Shown here piece after piece: positions 26,440-37,079 of a DNA stretch of 64,000 nt. The notes beneath the pieces were generated by a model. The model did not search any database, had not been told where the DNA came from, and worked only from the letters and a program-made list of their open reading frames with translations. Position 1 is the first letter of the stretch, and each line of letters begins with the position of its first letter. Location of the stretch: positions 1,255,409-1,319,408 of the forward strand of contig VZDJ01007755.1 in assembly GCA_008694505.1 (NCBI GenBank), in the 5' to 3' direction. Both the position numbers and the translations under genes were made by a program. The stretch comes from Cyanoderma ruficeps. Its lineage: Eukaryota > Chordata > Aves > Passeriformes > Timaliidae.

Positions 26440-27235
26440 ATTTTCAGTCAGCTTCATTGTTAAACCCGAGAACTGCTGACCACATATGAAGACTCCCGGT
26501 TTGAGCCATCCTTCCTCTGTTTATTAAATCTGTTAAGACTTAAGTGTATTTTTACAAGTTCATTAATGTATTCCATTCTCTCTGATGTATTTTTTCCCAC
26601 TATTATCAGATTTCATTATATGGGAGGAATTATCAGATCAACCCATTATACAGCCGAGCAGTGTTAAGTCTGATTGGAATTTGGGCTTCCCTCCGTTTAC
26701 AGGGGGAATATTGTGTAAATCAGACTCTCGGGTTTCAGTGGGAGGCACAGGGCTGCACAGCATCCATTTGTCAAGTTGATTGCACCTCAGTGAGGCTGCA
26801 TTAGCTTGTCTTTGAACAGAAGTGAAATCCTATGCGAAGCTCCCCTTTCTGTCATTTACACTAACATCCATCCTCTTAAACCAAGGCCTCAGAGAAAAAA
26901 CAAAGTGATGGCACAATATAATCAGTCACTCAGGTTGTCTGTCATCTGTTTTCTTAAGGAAATGACTTTTAAGTTAGCGGAGCAGAAAATTGAAGAAAAT
27001 TAGCAGAAGGTTGTTGTAGGAGCAGAGGAATTTTTAAAAATTACAGATGTACAGAGAGAAGCTCTGTTGCATAGAACCAAGCAAAATGCAATTGATTCTG
27101 GTTTTTGGTTTAGTGTTATTATAATGCCAGCGTACCCAATATGCAATAATTCAACTTTTAATGAGACTTTATTCATAAATTTGAATTGGGCTGTAAACGC
27201 ACAATAAAAAGCTGGTATGCACATTTTCAGCTTTT
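26440..27235. promoter_or_regulatory. candidate conserved noncoding block
   Basis: A second block with a non-repetitive, conserved-looking texture and about nine CpGs (for example cccgag near 26466, gccgagc near 26653, ctcgggt near 26728, agcggag near 26978, gcgtaccc near 27132 and aaacgcac near 27196). It contains a 10-base direct repeat attatcagat at 26602-26611 and 26629-26638, in which the TTATC core is a GATA-factor type site. It also contains several AT-rich homeodomain-type sites at 27140-27180. Open frames at 26585-26779 and 26806-27003 on the + strand have no recognisable domain, and neither has a clear splice context. An unknown coding exon cannot be excluded. Confidence 0.4.
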
Positions 27236-27290
27236 ATATCAGGGACTGTGTTTTATTATGCTGAATACTCCAGTAATTCGCACTCTTTTC
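27236..27290 (+). repeat. possible L2/CR1-like ancient LINE 3' fragment
   Basis: The run 'cagggactgtgttttatta', followed by a ccag-type segment and 'cgcact', resembles the conserved 3' end of L2-family LINEs. Similarity is short and degraded, and it abuts the candidate conserved block. Chance resemblance is possible. Confidence 0.25.
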
Positions 27291-29285
27291 CATGTGTCAG
27301 GAAAGCTGCCTACATATCTCAGAAATGTTAAGCTGGAAAGGCTATTGTAAACAGCTCTGGGAAGAAACTTGTAAGTTTATTGAAAGCCAGAGAACTGGCT
27401 TTTTACCTGATGAAAATGGCAGTAGTAAATAACAATAATTACTCAAACCAATGCACAGTGGAACTTGTACAGTAAAACTGTGACTGTTGCTGCAGGGTTA
27501 GAGGTGTAAATGAAAAGAAGATAAACATGCAGATTTTGCATAAGGTAAAAAGCACCACATTTTAATATACTTATTTTCCTGCCATCTTCCTAAACTCTTC
27601 TGTCCGCTTTGGAGGTAAGTTTTTAATTAGGGATACTTTGGTTTCACTTCAATCACTAAGAGAGTCAGTTTTGTCATGTGTATCTTAAGGGAACATTTTT
27701 CAGCGTGGTATTTTTTAAAGGAGGATTGTGTATGGCTATTTTAAGTTAGAGCAAAATAACACATTCCTAGTCTAAAATAAAAACAGTGAGTTCTTGCAAC
27801 AAACTGGTGTGAATTTTGAATTTATTTAGTTATTTTGAAATAGATACGCCTTCTAACAGCTTATCATGTAGTAAGTGACTAGCATCTGTCAAATGTGCTT
27901 CTTTCTTTTCATTTCTCGCTTTTTCATTCTGCCCAAGGGAAAATTGCATGTGGTGTGTATTTGTTTTTATTATGAAAATATAGTAGTTTAAATCTTAAAA
28001 GTGCAGTAATAGAAATATTACCAATCTTGGGTGAGAAACTTCTTTTCTAATATTTCTTTTTCCCCATTTTTTTCTGCTAGAGATAGGGGCACAGGACCTC
28101 ACAAAACAAGTCAGGTTATTGAATTGCTCCATCTCAATATTCCTTGGAAATGTAGAAAAGGGTTACTATTTTCAATACTATGCATAGCATGTTCCTATAA
28201 CTTTCATGAATAACTAGATTGCAGCTAGTTAATTTTTCAGTCACTAAGTATTAGGATTTGTCGTGTGACCCTTGAAGACAACTTAAGTTGGCTTGACAAT
28301 CTTGAATACACTTAAATTTGAATAGTTTTACTCAAAGACAGTCAGATATAAAAGCATCTGCAGGATCAGAGCAGAAGTGAATCAATCTTTCTCTTCAAAA
28401 ATGAATCTTGAACCATTTCAGAAGGAAAGTATTTTTAAATTGAGCATGTGAAATTATATAAAAAGTTAGACATACAAAAATGTCAAATGCACTGCTCATG
28501 CAACTCACATTTCATTAAGATAGATATTACTTGAGGATGTGATATGAAGATGATAATGGCTACATTTTGCACTACTTTTCCCTTTTATAACCTAATGTTA
28601 ACATTTAGAAATTCAGGAACTTGAGAGCCCTAGAGATCAATCTTGATTAGTTTATTTTTCTTTGTTAAGATTTTGATAGCCTGGTAGTGCTTTTGTTTGA
28701 AAGAGTATTCTTTACTTCCTCCTGTGGGGCATGAAATATTGTTACACCCAGCTCTTCCTCTGAAATAGTGGAAAACAATTTAGGTAACTGAATCTTTGAT
28801 GAGGAGATCTGAGATTGAAAGTTCTGGCATTTAATTGCCCTTTTACTCATAATTCTTCTATGTTTAACCTCAAAGGTGATTAAAAAACTTACATCTTAAT
28901 TGCATAGTCTCATTCAATCATTAGTACTTTGCCTTGCGGCAATTTATTACAACTTTATTTCCCTGAACCATCAATGAAGATGATGCTGAATTTTATATTA
29001 GCCAAATGTCCTTTTGAGATTAATGTGGTAATATAGATTTTATGCAAGCTTTTTCCGCTTTATTATTTGTGTTATTAGATTGAGGTTATAGGTATAGCAC
29101 AACTGCTTGGGCAGTTTAGAGAACGATGTGTGTATTGCCTCAAGAACTGATGCTGGAGTTTTATCTGAAAATGTGCATCTACAAGAGGAAATAATATCAG
29201 GGCATTCTCTGATGTGCTTCTCTATAGCTATTTTTATAGCTTACTCACACAAGGTTTTCCCCTTTCAAGGTAATAGTTGGGCATT
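27291..29285. other. AT-rich unique sequence, no gene recognised
   Basis: There is no recognisable gene or repeat. Open frames are about 60 codons and featureless. Confidence 0.5.
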
Positions 29286-29425
29286 ATGAGAAAGCACTGG
29301 GATCAGATGGGTGAGGAGGTGAGGATGTGGATGCTCTGCCAAAAACGCCATCGTTAATGTTGGGCAAGTCACTGTAAATTGCACTTATCTTTCACAGTGG
29401 TTCCTACATTCTTAAAATTTTGAAG
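29286..29425 (+). mobile_element. MIR-like SINE remnant, + strand
   Basis: Two anchors of the MIR core are present in the right order and at the right distance. 'gctctgcc' ends at 29340, and 'ttgggcaagtcact' begins about nineteen bases later. Weaker similarity to the MIR 'cctcagtttcctcatctgt' segment follows, and to the tRNA-related part comes before. MIRs are ancient tRNA-derived SINEs that spread before the amniote radiation, so bird copies are short and strongly decayed, as here. The boundaries are approximate. Confidence 0.5.
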
Positions 29426-31067
29426 GGTTTCAGCTGTCAGGGCTATGAAATACTAAAAACCCTTTGTGTCAGTTGGAACTCATCATGAGCATGTTTTCTG
29501 TTATTTTCTTTAATTCAATTTGGATAGATATTTAACTATGACAGGTAGAAAGCATTGAGACACTTACACTACTCTACATAATTGCCATTATATAAAAATT
29601 CACGGCTTTTCCATACCATTCTGAGATTAGGACAGGCAGCTAGCGGCATCCACTTTACAAGTATTTCTGCTTGCTTAGAGCTCAGGGAGATTTCAGTGGA
29701 TCAGGCTGGTTTGATGAATGCTTCAAGCGAGGTGTGCTGACACCAGTGCCAAAAGCACCATCCTGCCTTTCCCCCACTCCTGACTTCTCATTCCTGACGC
29801 TCTACCACACTATCTTTTGAGCTATCACAGCTGTTTATCCTACAAGCAATGAGGGAGAGGAGGCTGGGGGAGGACAGGACTGCTGCCATCACTCACTGCT
29901 CTGCTCTGGTACAACCACCAGAAGTGTTGGTTTGGCTGCAGACTCTGGAGCCAGATGAGTGGGGTATGTAAGCAAACCAGAAGGGTCTCCCAGCATTCCA
30001 GAAATGTGAACTTGTAAAGTACCATGGAACTTGGTGAATGTTACATCCTTCCTCTAAGGAACAGGTAAGTTTGTGCTAGCATCAGCTCAAATAGTAGCAG
30101 CCTCCACCCTAAACTCTAGCACATTTTACCTCCTGAAACAAGAGCATAAGTGAGGATGCTCAGGCACTTGAATTAAGTGGAAGAAGGATATGACTGGCTA
30201 TTAAATTCATCTCAGTGGAAACTGGATATGTCTGGAAGAGTAAGGCAAAAACAAAAGAAAGAAAAAAGCAGGAGAAAAAGGATACCAGAAGACTCAAAGG
30301 AGGAAGAGAATGTGAAAATAAGAAAGAATTAGGTAATCACTGTGGCAGTCCTGCAAAAGTCTCAGTGCTGGTTGAAAAGACTTCAAGAAGGGAAGGCACG
30401 GATTTTTTTGTTGTTGTTGTATATCTCCTGCATTGAAGAAAACAGGAGTAAAATTGGGGGTGAGTGATTTTGGAGGTGTTTTTTTTTAACTAGAAATGCC
30501 TAAAAGATGCTTGACTTCATAATTTTCTCCTCCTAATAGAAACAGCCCTCAGGGCCTCAAACTTTGGCTAATCATTTAGGTCAAAAGGGTAATAATAATG
30601 TAGAAGACCATGAATTAGAAGTGTACCCTGGGGAAAGCTTGACCCAATGCAGAAGTAGAAAATAACCATACAAAACTCTGTAATGGAATCCTCTGAAGCT
30701 GAATGGGAAAATGAGGGCTCATACAAATATGCTCACCATCTAATATGAAACATAACTCCAGAAGTATGTATTTTTATTCCCTGTTATGAGTGAAACCACA
30801 GTGGAGTTACTGTAACACTGAGGCTGAACTAATCCCATCACAGGATCAGATCTTGGTAATAAATAGTTCCAGGTGTGATCCAAAGATTAGGAATGTTTAG
30901 ATTTTTTTAAACTGAAAGGCGTAGAGTTTTTTAGTCTTTCCACTGAGAAAGGAGGATTGTGTGAGGTGTGAAACTCCTGTCTCTCAAAAGACAGACCTAC
31001 CTATTGCATATCCTTTTTTATGAGTATATCTATCTCAAATACTTTACCAAGAAAGCTGATATTATTC
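29426..31067. other. unique sequence, no gene recognised
   Basis: Nothing recognisable. The + strand frame at 30215-30436 encodes a Lys/Arg/Glu-rich low-complexity peptide from a purine-rich tract and ends in a short (TTG)n run near 30405-30420. It is not a credible gene. Confidence 0.5.
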
Positions 31068-31195
31068 TGCATATGTTATGAATAAGGAAATGAGGAATGA
31101 GGATGCTCAGTATCTTGCTAGAAGTTAGCCACCATAGTGCTGGCAAAACTGGAAGTATAAACACAGGCACAGTGCTCTGATTCATGGGTTCTGCT
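31068..31195 (-). mobile_element. MIR-like SINE remnant, minus strand
   Basis: The + strand shows the order expected of a reversed MIR. First comes an 'aggaaatgagg' segment (the reversed 'cctcagtttcc' motif), then 'tatcttgctagaagtta' at the place of the 'taacttgcccaaggtca' motif. A 'ggcaaaactggaagtataaacacagg' segment then matches the reversed B-box part. Spacing agrees along about 120 bases although identity is low. The 109-codon minus-strand open frame at 31030-31359 covers this repeat and is not a gene. Confidence 0.45.
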
Positions 31196-31705
31196 GCCTT
31201 CCAGATCATCCTTACAATCTGCCATTTTATTTTTTGTGAAACTTTGGGTTTGTGATGGAACATATTTGGAAAAGAGCAACTCTTGAATATGCCCTTCTTG
31301 TAAGTGGCATTAGAGAGGGATGGAATGAGCATGGATGTAAGGATTGTGCCATAATACACGCATGTGAAGGACCATACTAAGGCTACATAGGCAATCTCAT
31401 AGCCAGTGCCCTCACACTTCAGTCTTCATGGGCTATGTGTAAGTGCCTGAAGGTCTATGAAATAGGCTAAACTCGTGTGTGAGGTTGTTAGTCTCAGTTC
31501 CTTTCCACAGGCTGTGGCTGTATTGACAGCAGATAGATGGCATAGCAGCAGATAGTGCTGATTATCTCAGACACATCATTTGGATAAGTTTGAGGCTGAA
31601 AAAGGAGCTGCCAAGATCTGTCTCTGGGGTCACACTAAGCATTTATATCTGTTTCTGTACCATCATCCCTCCCCAGAACTTTTACAATGGCAAATAACCA
31701 TTTAT
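31196..31705. other. unique sequence before the CR1 copy
   Basis: No recognisable gene or repeat. The open frame starting at 31580 begins here but becomes CR1-derived after 31706. Confidence 0.5.
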
Positions 31706-32382
31706 ACAACCCCATGCAGCACTACAGGCTTGGGGAGGAGTGGCTTGAGAGCTGCTCAGCAGGAAGGGACCTGGGAGTGCTGGTTGACAGCAGCTGAACA
31801 TGAGCCAGGTTGTGCCCAGGTGGCCAAGAAAACCAATGGCATCCTGGCCTGGAACAGGAATAGTGTGGCCACCAGGACCAGGACAGTGATCATCCTCTTG
31901 TACTCAGCACTGGTGAGGCCAGACTTTGAACCCTGTGTTCATTTTTGGGCCCCTCATTTCATAAAGGACATTGAGGTGCTGGAGTGAGTCCAGAGAAAGG
32001 CACTGAAGCTGGTGAAGGGTCTGGACCACAAGTCCTGTGAGAAACAGCTGAGAGAACTGGGGGTTCTTTAGCCTGATGGAGGTTGAAAAGAGGTTGTAAG
32101 TAAAGCTGGAGTTGGCTTCTTCATGTCTCAAATAAAAGGATGAAAGGAAAGGACCTTAAGTTCCATCAGGGGAGGTTCAGATTTGATATTAGGAAAAAAA
32201 AATACTGAAACAGTGGTTAGGCATTGGAATATTTTGCCCAGGGAGGTGGTGGAGCCATCATCTCTGGAAATGTTCAAGTGGCATCTGGATGTGGCACTTG
32301 AGAATATGGTTTGGGAGTGATTATGGTGCTGGTAGAACGATAGTTGGATTAGGTAAACCCTGGCAATCCTGTGATTCTGTAT
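31706..32382 (+). mobile_element. CR1 LINE, 5'-truncated 3' copy with ORF2 remnant
   Basis: The sequence follows the CR1 consensus from the C-terminal part of ORF2 to the 3' end. The frame 31706-31984 keeps the family peptides [39 protein letters not shown] and FWAPHF, followed by DIEVLE. ORF2 encodes the endonuclease/reverse transcriptase that copies CR1 RNA at the target site; only its last part remains. A TGA at 31985-31987 stops the frame where the family continues. About 70 bases of the family pattern are missing near 32090, inside the segment following 'gttgaaaagagg'. The noncoding 3' part is recognisable ('caggggaggttcagattt' near 32167, 'gcattggaat' near 32221, 'gcccagggaggtgg' near 32237) and ends in 'tgtgattctgt', the CR1 terminal octamer region. 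The copy is dead and fairly diverged. Confidence 0.95.
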
Positions 32383-34859
32383 CAGACCATTAGGTCAGTG
32401 GTCACTTCCACTCATTATTTTCCATGTGTGCCTTCCACTTACAGGCAGGATTAAAACAGTTTGGGACCTGGAGCCCAAATCCTTGGTCCCCTAATCCAGA
32501 GAGATCAGAATGGAAAGAAAGCATGGTGAAATAGAAAGAGTGCAGAGACAACTGCATCCCTGCATCCACGCTGGAACTTATGGGGAGAAAGCAAGCAGGT
32601 GCTGGAGGTCTGTGCAAAGAAAAAAATCACCAGTAGGCATCAATTATAGGGTCTCAGACTATGCTTTTCTTCAGTGTGTGCTTCTGAGTAGAGGCCCTGA
32701 GCCAGGGACAAAGTGTTCTGGGACATGTCCTCTGTAATACTTTTAGATTTCTTGAATAATTCACAAAGCTTTTGGACACCTTTCCCCTAAACACACACAA
32801 AGCCAATTGTGCTATAGAAGAGAGTTTGAGAAAGTCTGTAAGGAAAGCAGCTTACTTCTTCAGCCTTTATATAGACATTTTAGAGCAGATTGCATTATTC
32901 CCTATTTTGAGAGAATGACAAACCTGAACGTGTAGCATTTGCAGAATTAATATGCTTTAGTCATTTATTTTGTATGTCTTTATGAAGGCTACTGCCTTAT
33001 TTACATTGTAATAGTAAGTCATGTTCTGCATATAGATATATTGCCTTTGACTGGGAACAATACCAATTCCTATGCCCAATGAAGAAAACTGAGTACTTCA
33101 TGATTTAATTACTTGTGTTCTTTGCAAGAATAATTAAAGGGTCATGCCAAAATCTTATCAGAGCATGACTATTTAGCATGCCAAGACTGAAGCTATTTAG
33201 GTGGCATACTAATGACTTATTTGCTGACAAGATTCACTTTTAGAAACTCTCTCTTCACTCTTTCACTATTGATAGTTAGAAGTGTAAGAAGTGTAGTTAT
33301 CAAAATGCATTATCAAGTAGGAAGAAAGAATAAATTTTCAAGTGACTTGTGATTAGAGATGCTCCAGTTTAGAAAAAATCGTCAGAGAAACTGATTTTTC
33401 AGAACCGAGCAAATATTTTTTGAAAAATCAAGGTATGGGTAGGTATCCTCCATTTGCTATTAGATCTTCATAAGCCACAAGTGTCTACCTGGTTATTTTT
33501 TCATAAGCGTTTTCTCTGTAAAGTTATTTCATCCATTCCCAAGCAACAGATTTAACTATTTCCAGTAAAACACAGTTTTGAATGTTGCATATACCTTGAC
33601 CTTCAGAGTTAATCCACAGCTTTCCTTGAAGTATATACTCACAAACATTGGTCTTTTAGAGAAGAGACTTTAAAGGATTTATCTATAGATGCTTGAAGTA
33701 ACAACCACTTGCTAAAATAGTATTAAGACTTGCAGATTATGTTTTAACATTTGAAATACATCAGTAGCACTAAGTCCGTTTGAGTGTCTCAGCAACTAAC
33801 TAGTCCCAGAAAGAATCGGTGGGATCCCACAAAGTGCTGATCCTCAGCATTTTTAGTGCTTTGCAGAATTGATTTCTCAGTCCCAAGGCAATTGTCCATA
33901 TCATGCAAGTGCTGCATGCTATTATAGTCAGAAGCCTCCGTTTGAGAGTAATCCAAGAAAAAATACCAGTGTATTGTTTCCAAGTTCTTTCTGTGAAATA
34001 TTTGGCTCCCATGCATAGCTAATTTTCAAAAGGCTCTTTGAAAGTCTCTCTTTAGGAAAATATGTATTTTTTATATGTGCATAGTTCATTTTTAAACCAA
34101 ATCTAGCTAAAAATTGCCACATAAGCTGTTTTTCAATAGAGGGCCAATAGCCATATTTTTGTGTCTCCACAGAAGGAATACATTTATATTTTTTAAAATA
34201 TAAGTATTTGAGTAGCCATATAAAATAAGCAACATGAAGGTGCCATATTGAATTCATTAAGATTTCTCTCTCATATGTAACCCCAAGGATCTAGATCCTT
34301 TTAATTTTATTGGCAGAGGGAACAAGTACATGGCTTGACAGATCAGCTGGGCTATGAATAGCTAAACATTAACACACTTCCAAGCTCATGTTTTGGTTTG
34401 GGTTTCTGCCTTCAGTGTAGGTTGAGAAGCCCCCACTGATGATACCATCTCCAGACCATATTAAGCAGACGTATTTTGCCTGTCCTGTTATCATACCACC
34501 GAAGTCAGGAGAGGGAGTATCCTTTGATCCTTGGTCCCTTTGGCTGTCCACTGCTCAGCTTTCTTGCTGCTCTTTGTTCACTAGGGCATGACTTCAAGTT
34601 CAGTACCACAACACACTTGCTGGACTGTGAAGCTGCCAGGCCTAGGAAGCTGTGATTCCTATGGCTGTTGCTGTCCCAAGGATCAGTGGGCTCAAAGAAA
34701 ACCAAAGCATAGAACAGGTCACTGATTCGGTCTTCTTCTCCTTTGATATAAGTAATTACCAGGAAACAAAACTTAACTTTCACTTCATAACCAGAAATTA
34801 GTACCATTTTTGTTTGACATAGTGACATCTTAAGTTGTTAAAGGGAGCCCTTGGTGGCT
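32383..34859. other. AT-rich unique sequence, no gene recognised
   Basis: No gene recognised. A weak MIR-like match lies at 33074-33130. Three overlapping minus-strand frames at 33789-34257 (70-109 codons) and one at 34505-34828 (107 codons) carry no known domain. Overlap of several open frames on one strand is typical of stop-poor noncoding DNA. Confidence 0.45.
33074..33130 (-). repeat. weak MIR-like fragment
   Basis: On the + strand, 'gaagaaaactgagtacttc' and 'gatttaattacttgtgtt' follow the order of the reversed MIR core ('gaggaaactgaggcac' then 'ggttaagtaacttgccc'). Only about 55 bases can be aligned by eye, so this is tentative. Confidence 0.25.
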
Positions 34860-35430
34860 CTCAGGGATTAGCGGAGGAAATATTTCACTTGCAGGTCAGC
34901 TGCACAGATCTGTCCTGGGGCATGGGTGATTGACAGCTGTTCCAATGTGATGTCTGCAGGAGGACCTGTGAAGGAAGCTGCAGGTTCTGGGCTGGGTGGG
35001 CAGGTGTCAGCACTGCAGTCCCACGCTGCCGTAATTAGTAATCTCTGCCGGCAGTGCCATGACGGCTGCAGGGGCCGCGTGGAAACCCAGTCTCAGGGTG
35101 AGACCTGGGGGCTTTCTGCTGCTGGGGCTGTGCCTGCATGGGGAAACAGTGTGAAATCTGCACCTTGTACAAGCTCTCTCCCAGGATAAGGTTGCTCAAA
35201 TGAAGCAGGAACCTGTCCTGAATTGCTTTGTGCAGGCAGTTCTTTTTATAAGCCTGAGAATTACAGTGTGGGGCAGCTCTGAAGAAAGTGAATGCCAAGG
35301 GGAAGGCTTTAATGCCCTTCCCTATTTCTGTCCCAGATTCCTTCCCACAAACCTGCATTTCACCAGGCTTTTTCCCTTACTACTTCAGCTCCTTGCTACA
35401 CTTTCCCATGCAAGCTTTTTTCCCTTGTAA
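34860..35430. other. GC-richer patch with local CpG cluster
   Basis: GC content rises visibly compared with the flanks. Six CpGs fall within about 65 bases at 35021-35085 (cacgctgccgtaatt, tgccggcag, gacggc, gggccgcgtgg). There is an open + frame at 34926-35189 (87 codons) rich in Gly, Ala and Ser, and an overlapping minus frame at 35035-35358; neither has a known domain. It could be a small conserved element, an unannotated GC-rich exon, or an old GC-rich repeat. Confidence 0.3.
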
Positions 35431-35599
35431 ATGATGTGAAGCAAATACCTAATGTTATCTTTAGTGCTGACACAAGAAAATTAGAGGAGGTATATTACAG
35501 TGCTGTTCAGTATTCTTTCCAGAGAAAACTGCTGGTTAGGTCAATTTACTTGGCACTGTACACTGCTTTAATCTTAATTTGAGGCCTGCTATAGATGTA

Positions 35600-35710
35600 C
35601 AGCAGCTGGGTCTAATGTCTTCATGCATGGTTGCAAGCAAGTCAGTTAATTTCTGTTTGTTGAGAGGTAGGAATCAAGCAAATTTTTCTCTGTTGAATGG
35701 AAACATTGTG
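35600..35710 (+). repeat. possible MIR-like remnant
   Basis: Segments 'gcaagcaagtcagttaattt' near 35631 and 'ttctctgttgaatggaaaca' near 35685 correspond in order and spacing to the MIR core ('gggcaagtcacttaacct' and 'cctcatctgtaaaatgggg'). Identity is low and the boundaries are uncertain. Confidence 0.3.
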
Positions 35711-36585
35711 GGGCTGGTAACAGGTGAATAAGCAATACAGGATAACAAAACAACCTGGAATTACTGTCTGAACTTTGAAGGGCCGGATTCCATAACAGAG
35801 AAGTCACAGTTTCGTCTCCTTTAAAATGGCAGTAGTTTATCCCCAAACCTTCAGTTAGAAGAATTAAAAGGAAAATTGGCTTGGCAGACCTTGTTTGTGA
35901 GAAAACATGTCACCAGTGAAGAAGCACTTGGCTTCAAGTCCACTTGCAGTGCTGTAAGCTGCTCACTGGGGTGGTCAGTTTATTGCTAAACCTTTATTTA
36001 GGGTACAAAAGCTAAACAAATTGCTCACCTGTCATGCTGAGGTCTGCTCAGGCTCTCAATGATCTCTTGGGTTATATTCATCAAGCTTAATAACCTTTGT
36101 GCATAGAGGTAGCCCTGGCTGCGCAGACTGCCACGCATGGCCCAAGTTGGTGCCACATTCTGTGAAGTTGTCAAAGATTGGAGCTAAATTCATTGGCTGT
36201 TTTGATTTGAAACAGGTATTTAGTGTTATAACCAGTCAAAGAGTTACTACTTAAAAATAGGTGCTAATAAAAATGTCCAATGTTCTGATTAAATGTGAGA
36301 CATATGAGCTATGGGCCTGTGGCTCATCGTATAACCCCAATAAGCTTCTATCATACTAACTAATGGTAGCTTAATTACAAACACACCTTAAAATTACCTA
36401 TAACTGTTCATATATTTATAAAATAAAACTTCAGATCAAAAAAAGGCAACAAATCTAAAGAGTAGAAAATAAAGTCCAGGTCTTTCTTCTCATGGGTGAT
36501 GTGCTGTGGGGAAGGGGAGAGAGGGAGAAATAATCTTCTCAATTTACTATAATTCCTTTTTGTTGTTGTTGTTCTTTGTCTGTAT
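35711..36585. other. unique sequence, no gene recognised
   Basis: No recognisable gene. A short (TTG)n run sits at about 36558-36573, immediately before the CR1 tail. Confidence 0.5.
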
Positions 36586-36695
36586 TCATAGAACCATAAC
36601 ATTTTGGGTGTTAAAAGGAACTTTTAAGATTGTCTAGTTCTGCTCCCCCTGCCATGGGCAGGGACACCTTCCACTAGATCCAGGTATTCAGAGTA
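36586..36695 (-). mobile_element. CR1 LINE 3' end, truncated, minus strand
   Basis: 'tcatagaaccataacatttt', then 'ttctgctccccctgccatgg' and 'gcagggacaccttccactag' are the reversed CR1 3' end, as found throughout bird genomes. Similarity ends near 36695, so the copy is about 110 bases. The tail lies at 36586, which gives minus-strand orientation. It is well enough preserved to be of younger age than the 14648 copy, but this is by eye only. Confidence 0.92.
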
Positions 36696-37079
36696 GAAGA
36701 ACCATCATTTTTTCTAACAAGCACCACATTTTCTTCTAACAAGACCCTCTTCATCTGTACAGCCTAGCTTCTCTCATTTAGTGCACAGACATATATAAGA
36801 AGTGGGAAATCTCAGGCCAAGTGGGATGCCTAATTAACCCTTCTTACTCCATAGTTGGCATTACTGCCCAAGTCTCCATATTGTTAAATCACCAGCTGAA
36901 AGAAGCTGCATTTCAGAAACCTTTTACCAAAGAATCAGTACAAAGCTATTAAAAATGACAACCTGCATGGGCTGGAGAATAAGCAGAAATAATCATGTAA
37001 TTTCCATAAAGTGTATCTCTGCTGTTAGTTGAAAGAACAGCTAAGATCCAAACATTAGTCTGATATTTCCCCTCAAGCT
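36696..37079. other. unique sequence, no gene recognised
   Basis: Nothing recognisable on either strand. Confidence 0.5.

Noticed and set aside
29925..29965. Fifteen-base match to the MIR segment gactctggagccaga.
   Set aside because: Flanking sequence does not follow the MIR order on either side, so it is probably chance.
31580..31987. 135-codon open frame, the longest in the window.
   Set aside because: From 31706 on it is the decayed C-terminal part of CR1 ORF2; the first 42 codons are unrelated flank.
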